A stretch of DNA of 64,000 nucleotides from Symsagittifera roscoffensis (taxonomy: Eukaryota > Xenacoelomorpha > Acoela > Convolutidae): assembly GCF_963678635.1 (NCBI RefSeq), contig NC_087070.1:47659467-47723466 (forward strand). The letters run 5' to 3'. The first letter of the stretch is position 1, and each line of letters begins with the position of its first letter. A program made the translations under genes and the position numbers. Shown piece by piece: positions 13,101 to 26,600 of this stretch. The notes beneath the pieces are model-generated. The model was not told where the DNA came from. It was given only the letters and a program-made list of their open reading frames with translations, and did no database searches.

Positions 13101-16100
13101 CAGCAGCATTGGCATCACTGACAGTCAGGGAGAAGGTGAAGATCATGCCGTCCAGACGACAACACGAAGCGAACGAGAGGGATTGTAGGACAATAGTTCA
13201 GCAACTAGTATCCTAAATACCACACGAGGTTTTAACCAGTACTTCTTTCGGACGATAAGAACAGGGGAGCAATACGCGAAGGAAAACCGTTACCTTTGTC
13301 GACCAGGATAAAGAAGGTGGAAAGGTTGAACAAAACCTGGTGCAAGATTGTTTGTCCGGGGAGACGAACAATGAGAAGAGCCAGCGAGTTCAAGATCAAC
13401 ACCCGGGACAAGGAAGTTTGTCCGGGGAGTCTGATGTAGATGAGGAAGTTCCTGATGGGAAGCAGGACCTGGAGAACAAAGTTTTGTCTGGGGAGTTCAG
13501 ATGGATGAGAAGAAAGCACAGAACTGACCCAGGAGATGGTGCAGACTCCGTCGCAGACTCTTCAACAGATGACAACTCCCGAAACTCAGGAATTGACACC
13601 TACTCAGACAGGAACTCGAGCTCAGGATCGGAACTGTCAGAATTAGCGATCCACACACTACTAGTGGAAACTCGAGCAAGGGATCTGGATAGAGAGGTAT
13701 ACCATACCAGGTGAAAGAGTCTTTGATAACGCAGCGGATGATCTGGAGACAATAGCGGTCTGTTGCCGCAAAAAGAGGTAGTCAGGACTGATCTTCAGCC
13801 ATTGGAACAGGAAACACAGCCATTGGCAAAGATTTGGTGCGTTAAGATGGAGGAGGATACGCATCGGCCCAATGAGCTGAATAGTCAGATGAGGGTCATG
13901 AAGACGTACTTGAAGGCGAGATACAGACTCTCGGATCTTCTAAGAGCGCAGAGAAATGACCGCATGACAAGCAACCTGAAAAGGTGGATCGAAAATGGTT
14001 CTCCGGACAAAGGACACCTCGAGGAAGACAGTTACCGCATTCTGAGACAGTATTTCATTCAGAAAGAGGGAAGGTTATACTTGAACAAGGACGGGATTGT
14101 GGCTTGCAAGAGAAGAGATGAGGACAAAGTCCTATACAAGTATAACGCGATAGTGTTGCCGCAACTCTATCAGACAGAACTCTTATTCAGGTCGCATGAT
14201 CAGATGGGCCATCAGGGGATCGACAAAGTGTATCGAGTGGCCTGGAATGGAGAAGGCATGCGAGAAGTGGGTAACAGCATGTCTGTCATGCCAACAGGTC
14301 AAGGATCCAAGGAAATTGCGATTTCCTTTACAATCGATCGAGTCGTCTGAATTCAACGAGGTGGTGCAGATAGACCACCAAAAGATATGCATGACAGACA
14401 ATGGTTATAATCAGGTGTTGGTCATGATAGATCACTTCACGAAGTATGCAGAGGCCGTGCCCTGCATAACTGCCTCGGCGGAAGAGACGTGCGACCACCT
14501 GATCAATACGTGGATAGCGAGACACGGTTTTCCGATGACGTTTCAATCGGATAATGGAACAGCTTTCGTAGGAGAGCTCACGAAAGAGCTAATTAGACGC
14601 TCACAGGTTGCTCAAGCTCACTCTACGACATACCATCCCCAGAAAAATGGCTTAGTCGAAAGGCAGAATTGAACGTTAGTGTCGATGCTGAGGGTATATT
14701 GTTCCAGGTACATGACCGATTGGGACAGATATCTTCCGCAGGTGATGGGAGCTTACAATAGCACACAACATTCCACCATCAGAGTTAGTCCACATATGAT
14801 GCTGACAAGGCACGAGAAGTCATTGCCCTTGACTTTCTTCTACCCAGAGTATGAGGGGAAGAAGACGTCACCACAGGTCTATGTAAGGGATGTAATTAGA
14901 CGTCAGCAAGTGTTGAATGACTTATGTAGACGAAATACTCAGCAAGCACAGGCAAGGCAGAGGAAAATATTTGAAAAGAAAGCAGCTGGTGCAAAAGCTT
15001 ATTCGGTAGGAGAATGTCATACCACCGAAAGGAACGAAAAAGCTTTTAAAAAAGTGGAGGGGACCCTTCATGATTACGGAGGTGCACCAGGAGGGACGCT
15101 TTTATAGACTGAGTACAGGCCGAAACGCTCATTACGAAAACATTAAGCCACACAATCCATCATCAGAAGACTGGTGTATACCTGCAGACATGGAAGAAGG
15201 GGATTATCTAATGATGGACCCGCTTGTGAGGTCAATGAGAAGGGCACCAGGGAAAAGAACAATGGAAATGAGGTCATAGAGGAAGGAACAAGTACACCAC
15301 TGGACCTGGACCCAAATGACGTGATTGAAGCAGACGATGAAACTTTGCCCTACGCAGAGGAGGACTGGCAGGACCCTGAACAAAGGGAGGTTCCCAAGAA
15401 CTTGGAACCGGATCTTCCGTTCACGATACAGACTCGTCAAAATGACAGGACAAAATCCAAGAAGAAATATAACCCTTACGGCGACGATTATGTAGTGGAC
15501 AGGATAGACCTAAAGAAGATAGGGGAAGAAGTAGTGGGTCTAGAAGAAATAACTGTTTCACAGGACATTGATATAGTCGATGATCACGACAATGAGTGGG
15601 TCGATGACCGGTCGAAACCCGAGGTAGAATTCGACGACGAGCAACAGCAGTCATATGAACAAGACTTGACGAATCTGCGTGTCTGGAATGGCTGAACGAA
15701 ATGACGTCGGGCCAAAGGAGACCAGTGTCACGATTCAAGATGTAGATTGTGAAAGCATGAAATACATGAAAACCGAACGAGATGATCTTTCCTGGGCTGC
15801 CCAGGAGGGGCGACTACTCATTCCGGCTTCCAATCTCGATTTGATACCCGGTATGCGATCGACGGGGACGTCGATGGATATTTTTGTCCGGGGAGTGGGG
15901 GTAGGACTTACCCAATCTGAAAATTTATTAATAAAAAAATTAAGAGTAGCAAGAAAGACAAGGGATTTAGAAGCAGAAACAGGCAAAAAACCAAAGAAAC
16001 CTGACATAGGGAGGGTAGTTGAGTCATATTTTAACTTACCAAATGAATATTTAAGTAGCATAATACTAACAGACAGCGATTTCATACTCACAGATAGAAC

Positions 16101-16490
16101 ATGTGCAATAGCAATCACAGCAGACATGAGTTTTAAGACAGCGTTAGCAGCAGATTTTAGGAGATTAAATAAAAACATAGAATTCCTTTGGAAGCAAAGA
16201 CCAGGAGTAGGGGGCGTCACAGATACCGGGAAAATACCTATGTTTCTTAGTGACACGGGCGACGGAGAAGCGGCACGAGGACCCGGAAATCCTAGTCCTG
16301 ACCTTGACGAGATTGAGAGACTTATTCGTGGAAAGGGATGTGAAGGAGCTTTCGCTTCCAGTGTACGACCCGAACAGAGGACGACTGCATCCTCGAGAAC
16401 TGTACGCACTCATACACGTAATCTTCTCTGATACTAATATACAAGTATACTTAGATAAGAAATATTATTTAAGTATAGGCTGAGTTACGG
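10131..16490 (+). pseudogene. Element B: gag-pol block, copy 2 (fossil)
   Basis: This block starts in the late Gag region and runs through protease (about 10.73 kb), reverse transcriptase with YVDD (about 11.93 kb), RNase H (about 12.4-12.7 kb), integrase (about 14.2-14.7 kb), the GPF region (about 15.06 kb), and the acidic linker and macro-domain-like C-terminus (about 15.9-16.48 kb). It follows copy 1 with an offset of about 5.47 kb and near-identity, including shared decay, so the duplication happened after the element had begun to decay. It is broken in several places. Confidence 0.9.
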
Positions 16491-16576
16491 TGACATGCAA
16501 GAGGGTGTCAGACTAAAGTAGGTAACGTGTGTTATGTTATGTTATGTGTTATGTTATTAAGGTCCTGGGTAAGAAG
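16491..16576 (+). other. Element B spacer after pol, left half
   Basis: It contains a short (TTATG)n-like run at about 16530-16556 that is also present in A at about 30080-30110, then CTGGGTAAGAAG. The GTAAG resembles a 5' splice site and corresponds to the GGGTAAGT of A at 30116-30123. Element A lies immediately after it. The spacer resumes at 34248. Confidence 0.6.
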
Positions 16577-17496
16577 TGTGACATTCGACCAGAATGGCCA
16601 AAATGCAATTTATGCAGGCTTCGAATTTTTAGCAGTAAGCCTTCCGAGTTGATGATTTCGAAGGATTAGCGACGTTATTGGAACGTTTAGCCAAACGGTG
16701 AGGGCTAGAATATTCTAGTATTTTAAATTTTCAAAATTTCGAATGATGACGTCACATTTCTGAGAAATGCTGAAACGGCCATTTTAACAAAAAGCGAGTA
16801 AAAAACAGAACAACTTTTATTTGCGATTGCGAACAGTACGAAAATCGAGATTGGAAAACGACAACGAACTACAGAATAGCAGAGAACGCTCCGAGTTGCA
16901 ACTATTGTGCTGCTACAATAGTTGCAAGGCCCTTGCCAACAACGGTGAAGGGTGAGAACCAGCCTTCCGGATTAGCAAGAAATCAAGAGTAAGGAGCTTG
17001 ATTCAGCGGATTCAAGAATCCGGAAGGGTCTCGGGACGGAAACTTTTATTAACTCACATAAACTTTTAGCATCCTGTCATGTCCTGACTTGAATTTAACT
17101 GATATTTTGATTAGTTTTGACAAGGATGAGGTGCTAGGAGTTGGGGGAAAGGGTTGATCCATCTTCGATGGAGATGATGATTTTTATCTACTGAACAAAA
17201 ACAATAGTGATATAATAAGTAGTAGCCCTGTTTTTAGGAGTGACCTCGTGGTCTGGGGATACTGAGACCCAGCCATGAGCTCACTAATTTTGCATGTAAT
17301 TCAGTTAATTTGAGCGTTCTGGTCGAAGCCGGAGAACAGTAACGTTTTTGTCAGCCTGATGTAAGAAAGACCACCGAAAAGTACTGGCTTGGTAGAGACG
17401 GTGAAAAACATGCAAAGCTCTGTTTAGACGCTAGCCAGTCGTCTTAAGACTTAGTTTTGTTATCCGTCGATATGTATCTTCCGGGCGAATGTTACA
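16577..17496 (+). repeat. Element A 5' LTR (920 bp)
   Basis: It begins TGTGAC and ends GTTACA, giving TG...CA ends. It matches 33328-34247 over its full length with two visible differences. It holds an 11-bp inverted pair, CCTTCCGGATT at 16963-16973 and AATCCGGAAGG at 17017-17027, which can form a stem with a loop of about 43 nt. The second arm is the same motif that is repeated through the leader. The LTR should hold promoter and polyadenylation signals. I did not find a TATA box I would defend. Confidence 0.95.
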
Positions 17497-20400
17497 TGTA
17501 TGTTTTTATGGCGCTCCTGGGTGTTATTCTTTCATAACATCATGACCGGCGGAACCGTTAACGAGCACTCCGCGCCGAGCGGATGCTCACATTAACGCCC
17601 TTAATAGGCCTAAACTGCCGGGGCGGAAGGGTAGTTCGGAAAGCGGAAGCCTTCCGGATTACCGTGAATAGTTTTTTAACCTAGTTAAGACCGAAAATTC
17701 ACGAACCAGGAAGGGTGGGGGGAATCATGAACCCCTCATCCCCTGAGTGGTTTGTGACCAAAAACACTTAAAGATATAAGCAAAACCAAACAAAAAGTAG
17801 TATAGTACCCAAGAAAAACAAAAAACATAAAAAATAACCGAAAAAACCAAAAACAGTAAAAAAGTAAAAAATCAGTAGAAATCATCCCCCCAGACAAGAT
17901 GTGATTCAACCCCCCGTTTGTTGTTGATAGATATTTTGTTGTTACAGGCATTTATATCAGTCAGGATCGTTACGATCAATTTTGTAGCCCGTTTGTGAGG
18001 CTTGTACTGTAGGGTTATTTGAGCATTTAAGCACGTTAATGATAAATTGCGCTCAATCCGGAAGGGTCAGCTGATTTGCGCTCAATTCGGAAGGGTCTTG
18101 GGTGAAGACCGATCCGGCAAGCAGTTCAAGGAGCAACAAGAAGGGGCTCAACGACAACAACAATCGACTGTTGGGTATCGTTAACAAGTTTTGTATCCCT
18201 TTTGGTACAAAAAGTAAGATAGTAATCTGTGGGGGGCTCGACAGTGCTGCACTGTAGTGACCCTTCACCGAACTGCGAATATCCGAGTTAAGCACCTTAA
18301 TTCGGATAATAAACAAACCCGGAGGGGTATAGTATTACTAATATTTTTATTCATATAGCCTATTTTAATAGTCACATATCGTTTTTCAGTGAAAAACAAC
18401 GAAAACAGACCGGTTTTTAGGGTCAAAATAGCGATATTTTGATCCCCCCACAAGTCGCGATTTTTGAGATATCGATATTTTTTGAAACGGAAAAAAGCGC
18501 TAAGTTAGTGTGTTACATCGTAACTGCACTACTGTAATAAGTAGAACCGGTTAACTTTAGTTCGGAAGTGGTTGGAACTAGTTTGGTACTGATTTTTTGA
18601 AATTTTTGAGGTAGGACAGTAAAAATAGTTGTTCGGACAACGTCCACTAGTGAATCTACAAGTCTTAAAATCCGCTACCCGAAAGCCTTCCGGGTTGCAG
18701 AGAAATCGAACATAACGTGTTTGATTTGGTGGATTCATCAATCCGGAGGGGTCCAGGTAGCATAGTTTTTCGCAAAATTTTTCTACAATAGCGTTTTAGA
18801 TTGGGTCTTTTGCATTGAACTAGAAGAGTATAGGCCTTCTGAGCTCGGATCAATAATTTTTAGGTCGAAAGGACCAGATTTGCGGAAAAAGTTAGGCGGA
18901 ACCTATAAGAGAGAAAATTTTTTGAGTTCGGAAAAAAGACGTTTTGGTTAATAACTTTGGAACTACTGATCATATCGAGTTGATCTTGGTACCAATAGAT
19001 CAGAAATTAGCTGAGCTTACTAATAGGATCAGAAATTTTTCGGAAAAGCGAGCGAGAAAATTTTTTGAGATTGTTTTTAGCAAATTACACAAATCCGGAG
19101 GGGTACACCCTTCACGTTTTATAAATTTTTCTGAAAAACCCTTATACCCCTACCAAAAGTTGATAGCGATTGAACTAAGTAACTTAGGACAGTTCTAGAC
19201 AAAAAGGGAAGGCTGAAGGCACAAGACAACCATAATAGAGTCGAAGTTAGGCAAGTGATAAGACCCTTCACCGTTTGTGTGAATTGTCAAATAAGTGCCT
19301 TAACTTCAATCCGGAGGGGTCTAGGAAAGGACCCTATACCCTTCCCAGTTAATTCAAACAGCATAAAAGCAACGCAGAACGTATCCGGAGGGGTATAAGC
19401 TGAAATTAAGAAAACTACAAAAAGCTACTTTGACAGAGCTAAGGGCTCCCAATCCGGAGGGGTCGAAATTTTTCAAAGTCAGAGGGGTCCGAATCCGGAG
19501 GGGTCTACTTTCCACAAAACCGGAGGGGTCCGAATCCGGAGGGGTCTTATAGTTGCTAATTCCGTGGGGGTCCCAATCCGGAGGGGTCTATATTCTGACA
19601 GTCCGGAAGGGTCCTATTTCTGCCATTCCGGAGGGGTATCATTTTATTAAGGACTTAGGTAAACGAAAGAAAGACTAAAAAGCGAGAGGTATTAGGTTAT
19701 TAATACACAGGCTAGGTATCAGTGACTGCACTGGTAACTTGCCTCTCAAAAAGAACCAGACTAATACAAAACAGGTCCGAACTCGGATATTCGCGACACT
19801 AAGTCTAAATTAAAAAGAGCGTGACTCATTGGTGTGGATTGAAACATAATACGTTTTTGGGAAAAGTAACTGCCCTGAGGATTTTAGTAGGTCTAGCTCG
19901 GGCAGTCCGAAGGCAGATAGGTAACACAGTACTCGGTGGGTGCAATAGACGCCCACTTGAGAAAATTACTGCCTTCAAAGTTTTGTCTGTTTGGTGCAGC
20001 ACCAAGCAGGGAAAGCTTTTTCTTTAAAAGACAGGTTCGACTATTGTACTGCGACCGACTAAGAGTACAAGACACATACGTTTTTTTTATATATACATTC
20101 ATATTGTGTCAATATATATATTTTTTTGTTTTTGATTTTAAATCAACCTAAACTGTGCTTGGTTGGGTGGTGACTACACTATCTTTTAAATTGACTGATA
20201 ACATCATATTGTGCTAGTTTCCAGATCTTTGGACCGATAATCGGCTAGTGTGAATAAATTTTATACAAACTGTACTCTGACAACATACAGGGATTCGTGG
20301 TCACTATTTAATAGAATCGGGTGAAATTTATTGTGTTGTGTCATTATTATTGTTAATAAAACTATAAGGTCTCTAGCAATTGAGTCAAGAGTAGGCATAG

Positions 20401-20669
20401 GAAAGTGACAAATAAAGAATGAGTTTAGACAAGTCAAGGATACCAAAACGAGGTAATAGCTCTAGGAAATTCATACCTGAAAAGCAAAGAAAAACGATGA
20501 CCGATCCTTTTGTGGATTGGATCAAGCGAACCCGGTCCGATAAAGAGGGGACGGTTTCAGGCAGAATGGTTGAAACGAGAAGTCAAAAGACCTCAGAAGA
20601 GCAAAGAGAACTGTTAGAAGTGGAGGTCAATACGGACCATACCATGAACGACAACCAGGGAGTAAATGG
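17497..20669 (+). other. Element A leader between 5' LTR and Gag-Pol
   Basis: This roughly 3.2-kb leader is unusually long and, except near its end, has no convincing coding content. A weak primer-binding-site candidate is TGGCGCTCCTGGGTG at 17509-17523, 12 bp past the LTR. I could not match it to a named tRNA. GC-rich repeats (see 18050-19640) dominate its middle. A 98-codon ORF at 20419-20715 (basic, with a TRSQ stretch) overlaps the Gag-Pol start in another frame. I assign it no role. Such a long structured leader suggests packaging or translational control, but that is inference. Confidence 0.7.
18050..19640 (+). repeat. Dispersed CCGGAGGGGT minisatellite in the element A leader
   Basis: The decamer CCGGAGGGGT occurs eleven times and CCGGAAGGGT at least twice. 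It is usually preceded by AAT or AT and followed by C. Six copies fall in about 200 bp at 19445-19640. Spacing is irregular (about 14 to 400 bp), so this is not a simple tandem array. Some copies face an upstream complementary CCTTCCGG arm (for example 18682 with 18742), so several stem-loops are possible. The same motif is in the LTR. Confidence 0.85.
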
Positions 20670-23600
20670 ATGGAAGGGAGAGGCAGAAGGCTGGCGAGTG
20701 AATCTACTCCGGTAGAACAAGGCCATGATTTTGCCACTTCCACCGGGACGTTGGATCGAGAGGAGATGTCGGAACTGTCCGACATCTCAACTGAAGTAAC
20801 GGCAACTAGAAGATCTCCGACAGACAACACTATGATGGCAAGCGGAACTGGAAAACAAACAACCTCATCATCGTTCTCAGAAAGAATGAAGAACACCTTC
20901 GGAAACATCTTTCCATTCAGCATGGGAGGAGGAGCAGGAAACGATGGGGAGTCCCAGGAGGAAGAGGATGAAGAGGAGCAAGGGGACTTTGGATCTCAAG
21001 TCAGTCTCAATAGTTCGATCCAGGAGAGTGAGGCACACGTCGGAAGAGAGACTGGAACCATGGATAAATTTGGTGTAGTGACAACGATAAGCAAAGAGGC
21101 AAACACGCCGGGCCAGTCGAAGGACTTCACGATTAGGACAAGTTCGGAGCCACAACCTGAAGAGAGTAGAACCAGAGGGCTTGGCAACGCGTTAGCGGAT
21201 CCTGAAATAAATAATGATAAAACGTCAAGACAGAGAGTCAAGGCCCGGATCTCTACCAGCACGAAGCTACCTGGGACCGACAGAGTTACACCACCACTAG
21301 TGACGCCACTCATGGATAACGGGGCAGCACTAGAGGAAGCCTTAAACAACATAGTGGGCAGTTTAGGAGAACAAAATGAACAGATGTCGATAAGGATGAG
21401 TGAACTGGAAAGAGCAGTTCACATTGAAAGAGAAAGTCTGCGGGAAGAAATAAACCGCAACAGACAAGAAGTTGGCAGAAGCGAAAAACGCTTGAAAGAA
21501 AGAACGGACGAACATATGACGAGGAACTTGTCGCGAATGACAAGAGAGGCGGAACAGAGGGAGTTACGCTTAAGAGCCGACATGGAGAAGTTAAGAATTC
21601 AGCAAGAGCAGTCTCTTGGGTCTCTTGACACAAAGATAGACGCGATGATGGAGAGGCGAACGCAGGCTATCATGGATAGGTTGGACGGGCTACTAAGCAG
21701 CAAGAGTGGACCAAAAGAAGGAGAGCCGAACTCGGGAGGTCCCAGCAGGGAACCGAGGGTGAACTTCAATGAACATCGAAGGAGGAAGACAAATGGATCC
21801 ACTAGAGGCAGGGGCAGTTCATCAGGCTATGCCACAAGGGGTAATACAGCATGGGGCCCGAACAGTAGAGCAAGTTCAACGGGGAACAGACAAACCTCGA
21901 ACGAACGACCAACGCAAAGCACACATGCGACCGGGAGAAGCGATTCTGGCAACATGGGGCATACAAGCCCGAGGAGGAGTCACATGGGCCAAGCGGGAAA
22001 CGCTCATGGTGATTCGGATTGCAGGGATGCACCGCACACAGAGCCTTCGACAAGGTGTGAGGACACTCAGGCGGGACACTCAAGGGATGCTACGGCAATG
22101 GCCACAGCATTTGAACCCCTGAACAGGTCTTTGGAGACATTCCTGACGCGGTTATCTAGAACCAATGAACGCAGTGAAAAGTCCAGAAGAGTCTTTAAGA
22201 AGCCAAGATGCTACAAGGACGAATCTGATGGCTGTATTGATACCTGGATAGAGGTAATGAAGCTGCATTTCGAGGAAGAGGACTTGTCGGAGAGACAGGA
22301 ATGCAGCGCGCTCACCAGCAACTTAGAAGGGACAGCCCTGAACTGTGTCATGGCTAAGAAACAGTATCAACGTGACACTGCTGAGAAAATCTTCGAAATC
22401 TTGTTAAACCGTTTCGGATCAGGGGTGCAGGGGCACCAGGCGATGATGCGCTTCGAGAAACGGAGGCAACGAGAAGATGAAACAATAGACAAATTTCTCG
22501 ATGATTTGGAAATGCTGAGAAGACGCAGCCAACCGGATGAGTCAAACCGAAGGATGAACCTGGCCGTAGCCTCAAAATTCATCGATGGTGTGAAAAATGA
22601 TGAACTTCGTACGATGCTAGCAACGCATTACACACCACTATCAACTAATGCGCCAACACCGGAGGAGTTGAGGCTCAAATCAAAAGAGTATCTATTGTTG
22701 GAACCTCCTTCGAGATCTGGATATTACAAGAACAATTATGGCAATTTTAACAACGGACCAGCAAACCAAGGGAACAATTGGTACAAACCGAGGGACGATA
22801 TGGACAAGAGACGCTCTTGTGCCAATTGTAGTTCAACAGACCATCACGTGTCAGCATGCCCAGCTTACAAACAAGGCATGAAAGCAATAGGCTTTAGCCT
22901 CGAGGACGAAGATGCGTCAGAGTTGGACCATGAGGATTTCATGAGAGGAGTAATTGCGAAATTCGGCCCGAGGTGTTTCTTTTGCAACTTGGAAGGTCAT
23001 TTTAAATCAGATTGTCCGCAATTCTGGGATGCAGTGGCAGACATCAAGCATCCAAGGCATGAAGAAGCTTTATCAGGAGTAAAAGCAAGCAAGGCTCGAC
23101 TCTTGAGCGAAGCAGAGGCACGCAGGAAGGACAAACCTCAAGAGCTGGCGGCAAAGAAAATGCAAGCGGTAACAGAAGAAGCACGTGAACCGGAACCAGC
23201 AACTGCGGCCGATGACTTCAAGATCGATTATAAGGCAGCCGCAAAGGATGCTCTAAATAGAGTACAGCAGGAATTGGTGACGAAAGAGATCGAACAAAAA
23301 GTGAAACTTGAACTGGAAAATGAAAAGCTTCAGGAGCAACTGAATACCTTCGAGGCAACGGAGTTCGAGGAGACGAAAACACCAAGCAGTTTAGATATGA
23401 AACTTAAAGTGATCTCCGGTAAGAGGTTCGGCATGGCGCCGCAAGGAAAGAAGATACAGTCGATAATCTCAGTGGCTGGACACCAGGTAATAAGAAATTT
23501 GAGTGAACCATCAGAGTTCACTTTAATGCATTTGGACACATATGCAGATTATCTGAGGCAGGTGGAGCCACGCACTGAGTCGAGAGCTGTGCGAGCACTA

Positions 23601-26600
23601 CTAACAACGGGTGGCCCTCGCATGAAGAAATTTCATGGACGCTACTTGGAGGTCTATGGGCCGTATCAAATAATGCTGAACGTGGATGGAATCAGCATCT
23701 ACACCAGGACTTACATAACAACAGATGATGACCAAATGGGGCAGATCTATTTGGGGGAAGAGGAACTTAAAGTCCGCAGGATAGGCCATGACGCCATGAT
23801 GGAACAAGACGCAGTACACATTGGATATGAAGCAGATGTGACAGCACACCTGCTTGACACCAACGGAACAAAAATCGGAGTCACAGGGCTTCTGGACACA
23901 GGCGCGGTGGTGGGTGTGATGCCGATAAAAACCTGGGAGAGAATGGGCTTCACGCGGGAAGATCTGATTCCTACGAATCTCCGACTAGCCGCTGCAAATC
24001 GAGGAGCTATCTACGTAGCCGGAAGAACACCGGTGACGGTCCTTCACATGGGAGGACGGAACCTTTGGATGAGCTTCCTGGTGGTAGAGAATCTGGACGA
24101 TGCCGACCAATTCATCTTGGGCAGAGATTTTGTCAGGAATTTTGATGTGATGATTGACTTGAACAACGGTCTAATACGGATTAGAAACCCGGACCGAAAG
24201 TATGTTAAGAGACCAATCAATAGGATAATAACAGATGAAAATAAGGTACCAGTTTTTTTGGATAGAAAAGTAAAATTACAACCAGGACAAGCTGTAGTAG
24301 CGATTTTTAGAATGAGAAATTTGAATTCGTTAAGTGATAGTAAACAGGTTTGCTTAGTACCGAATCCAAATAGTCAGAGTTCGGTGATTTTAGGCCGGAG
24401 CTTCTCGTTAACGCGAAACGGACTGTGTGTCAGTGTGTTGTTGAACACACTGGACACCACGGTTTCAATCCAGCGTGGAAAGAAGCTTGGTTACGCATTG
24501 CCGATGAGGACCGACTATGAAGAGACACAAAACTTGAAGAAATATAGTGTGAAAGACTGTCCTTATCATGCCAATAAAGATAAAATTTTAAAGAGGATTG
24601 ATGAATTAAAATCTATTCGTAAATTGTTTTCAATGAAATCCGAAACGGACGACGGCTTATCAAGCTGCTCGAATTTTCCGGAACGCCCCTCGTCATATGA
24701 ACTAGATTCTGACAAACCGGTTTTGCCAGAAATAGAACATTTAAAAGGAAAAATAGGTGAGGGAGATTTTGAAAAATTGCGGGACCTCCTAAATCGGAAC
24801 GCCGAGGTATTTTCAAAACATAAGGCGGACATCGGTTGCTGTAATTTCGTCGAACACGAAATCGAACTAGAAGAGGGCGCCGTTCCCCATAGGGAAGGCG
24901 CAAGGCGAATGACGCCACATAAATCGGAAGCGTGCCGAGCGGAAATAGAAATGTTGCTTGAATACGACATGATAGAACCCTCGAAATCACCATGGGCTTG
25001 CGGAGTAGTAATGGCGAAAAAGAAAGGGGGGCAGCTTAGATTTTGTTGCGACTTTCGTTACTTGAATGCGGTAACGATTAAAGATGCGTACCCGATACCG
25101 CGAATAGACGAGAGCCTATCCAAACTTGGTGATGCAAAGTTCTTCACCACATTGGACTTGGGTTCTGCCTTCTGGCAGGTTCCTCTGCGAAAGAAGGACA
25201 GGGAGAAAACCGGATTCGCGTGCGAATTGGGGTTGTACCAGTGGAAGAGGATGCCCTTCGGCTTGTGCAATGCAACAGCAACCTTTCAAAGGCTGATGGC
25301 TCAGGCTTTGACAGGAGTGACCAAAAAGTACGGGAATCTCTTGATGTGCTACGTGGATGACGTAGTCATAGCGACACCAACCCTGGAGGATCACATTGAT
25401 CGACTCGATGAGGTCTTCGGATGTATGAAAAGAGCAGGCTTGAAATGCAAACCATCGAAATGTGAAATCCTTAGGGATTCGATCAAGTACCTGGGAAGAA
25501 TGGTGGACCGGCATGGTGTGAGGCCAGATCCAGAAGCAGTAGAGGCTGTGCTGACATGGAAAGCTCCTAGAACGGACACACAGCTCATGAGCTTCCTAGG
25601 GTTTGCCAATTACTACCGAGAATTCATAAAAGGATACGCGGACAAGGTGTACCCGATGCAGAAGCTGATGCGCAACAAAGGGAAAAAGTTCGAATGGAAC
25701 GATGAGGCACAAGTTGCTTTCGAGAACATAAAGCGGGAACTGTGCGAAGCGCCAGTGCTGGGCATGCCTACAGAAAAGGGCATGTATGTTCTTGACACAG
25801 ACGCATCGGTGGTGGCCATCTCAGGAATATTGCATCAAGAGCAAGAATGGAACGGAAGAACAGTCCTCCGTCCCATTGCATACGGCAGCAAGGTCTTGAG
25901 TGACACAGAGATGAAATATGGCGCACCGAAAGCAGAAATGTTTGCAGTAGTCACCTTCGTGGAAAAGTACCGTGCATACTTGGGGAGCGCTCCCTTCAAG
26001 TTACGCGTGGACAACAGAGCGTTATCCTGGTTGAAGACCTACTCGATGGATCAGAGTTATATTGGTAGATGGATAGTCAGATTGGACGGCTACCATATGA
26101 TAATCGAACATAGGATGCGTGATAAACATCAGAATGCTGACAGTCTCAGCAAGAAAACTGAGTTCTATGAAAGATTGGAGCAGAAGCAGGCCAATCAGGC
26201 GGAAGTAAAGGAGGGATTCTCGTTTCTGGACAAAGAAACTTATGAAGCGCTTCCCTTAACGAGATGGTTGGATAAGTCTGGACATCCAATTCCGGGGCAT
26301 CCTGAGTTACCTGTAGAGAAAGCAGCCGAGATAAAGATCCTGTCAAGGGAGGACCCGGTCCCCTTGGATTTGTTGCTGCGCTCGAACCTGGTACAGCAAG
26401 AACTCTCTCGCATGAATATAAACAGCCTCTCATTATTGGATAAAACGGTGCAAGTCACACCACAAGTGATGCGGATACTGGGTGGATTGTTAGAAAGAGA
26501 AGTGACCAGAGATGACCCCGAGTGGACAGCAGCAGTGGCATCGCTAACAGTCAGTGAGAAAGTGAAGATCATGCCGTCCAGACAACAGCACGAAGAGCAC

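Larger units (their letters stand above)
1..16576 (+). mobile_element. Giant Ty3/gypsy element B, left part (fossil, interrupted)
   Basis: This is the left part of an old, broken Ty3/gypsy LTR element related to element A. It begins before the window. In order it holds a 3'-module remnant, a gag-pol block, a stretch of non-element DNA, a second near-identical gag-pol block, and the start of the spacer that follows pol. It stops where the younger element A begins. The rest of B resumes at 34248. The protein-coding parts carry many breaks, roughly a dozen or more in all. B's own 5' LTR is not in the window, so B cannot be dated from an LTR pair. Its divergence from A in every shared part shows that it is clearly older than A or of another subfamily. 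Confidence 0.9.

Noticed and set aside
17509-17523. TGGCGCTCCTGGGTG as a definite primer-binding site
   Set aside because: It lies 12 bp past the LTR and I could not match its complement to a named tRNA 3' end. It is kept only as a weak candidate.
18050-19640. CRISPR-like array
   Set aside because: The repeats are short with very irregular spacing, and they lie inside a eukaryotic LTR element.
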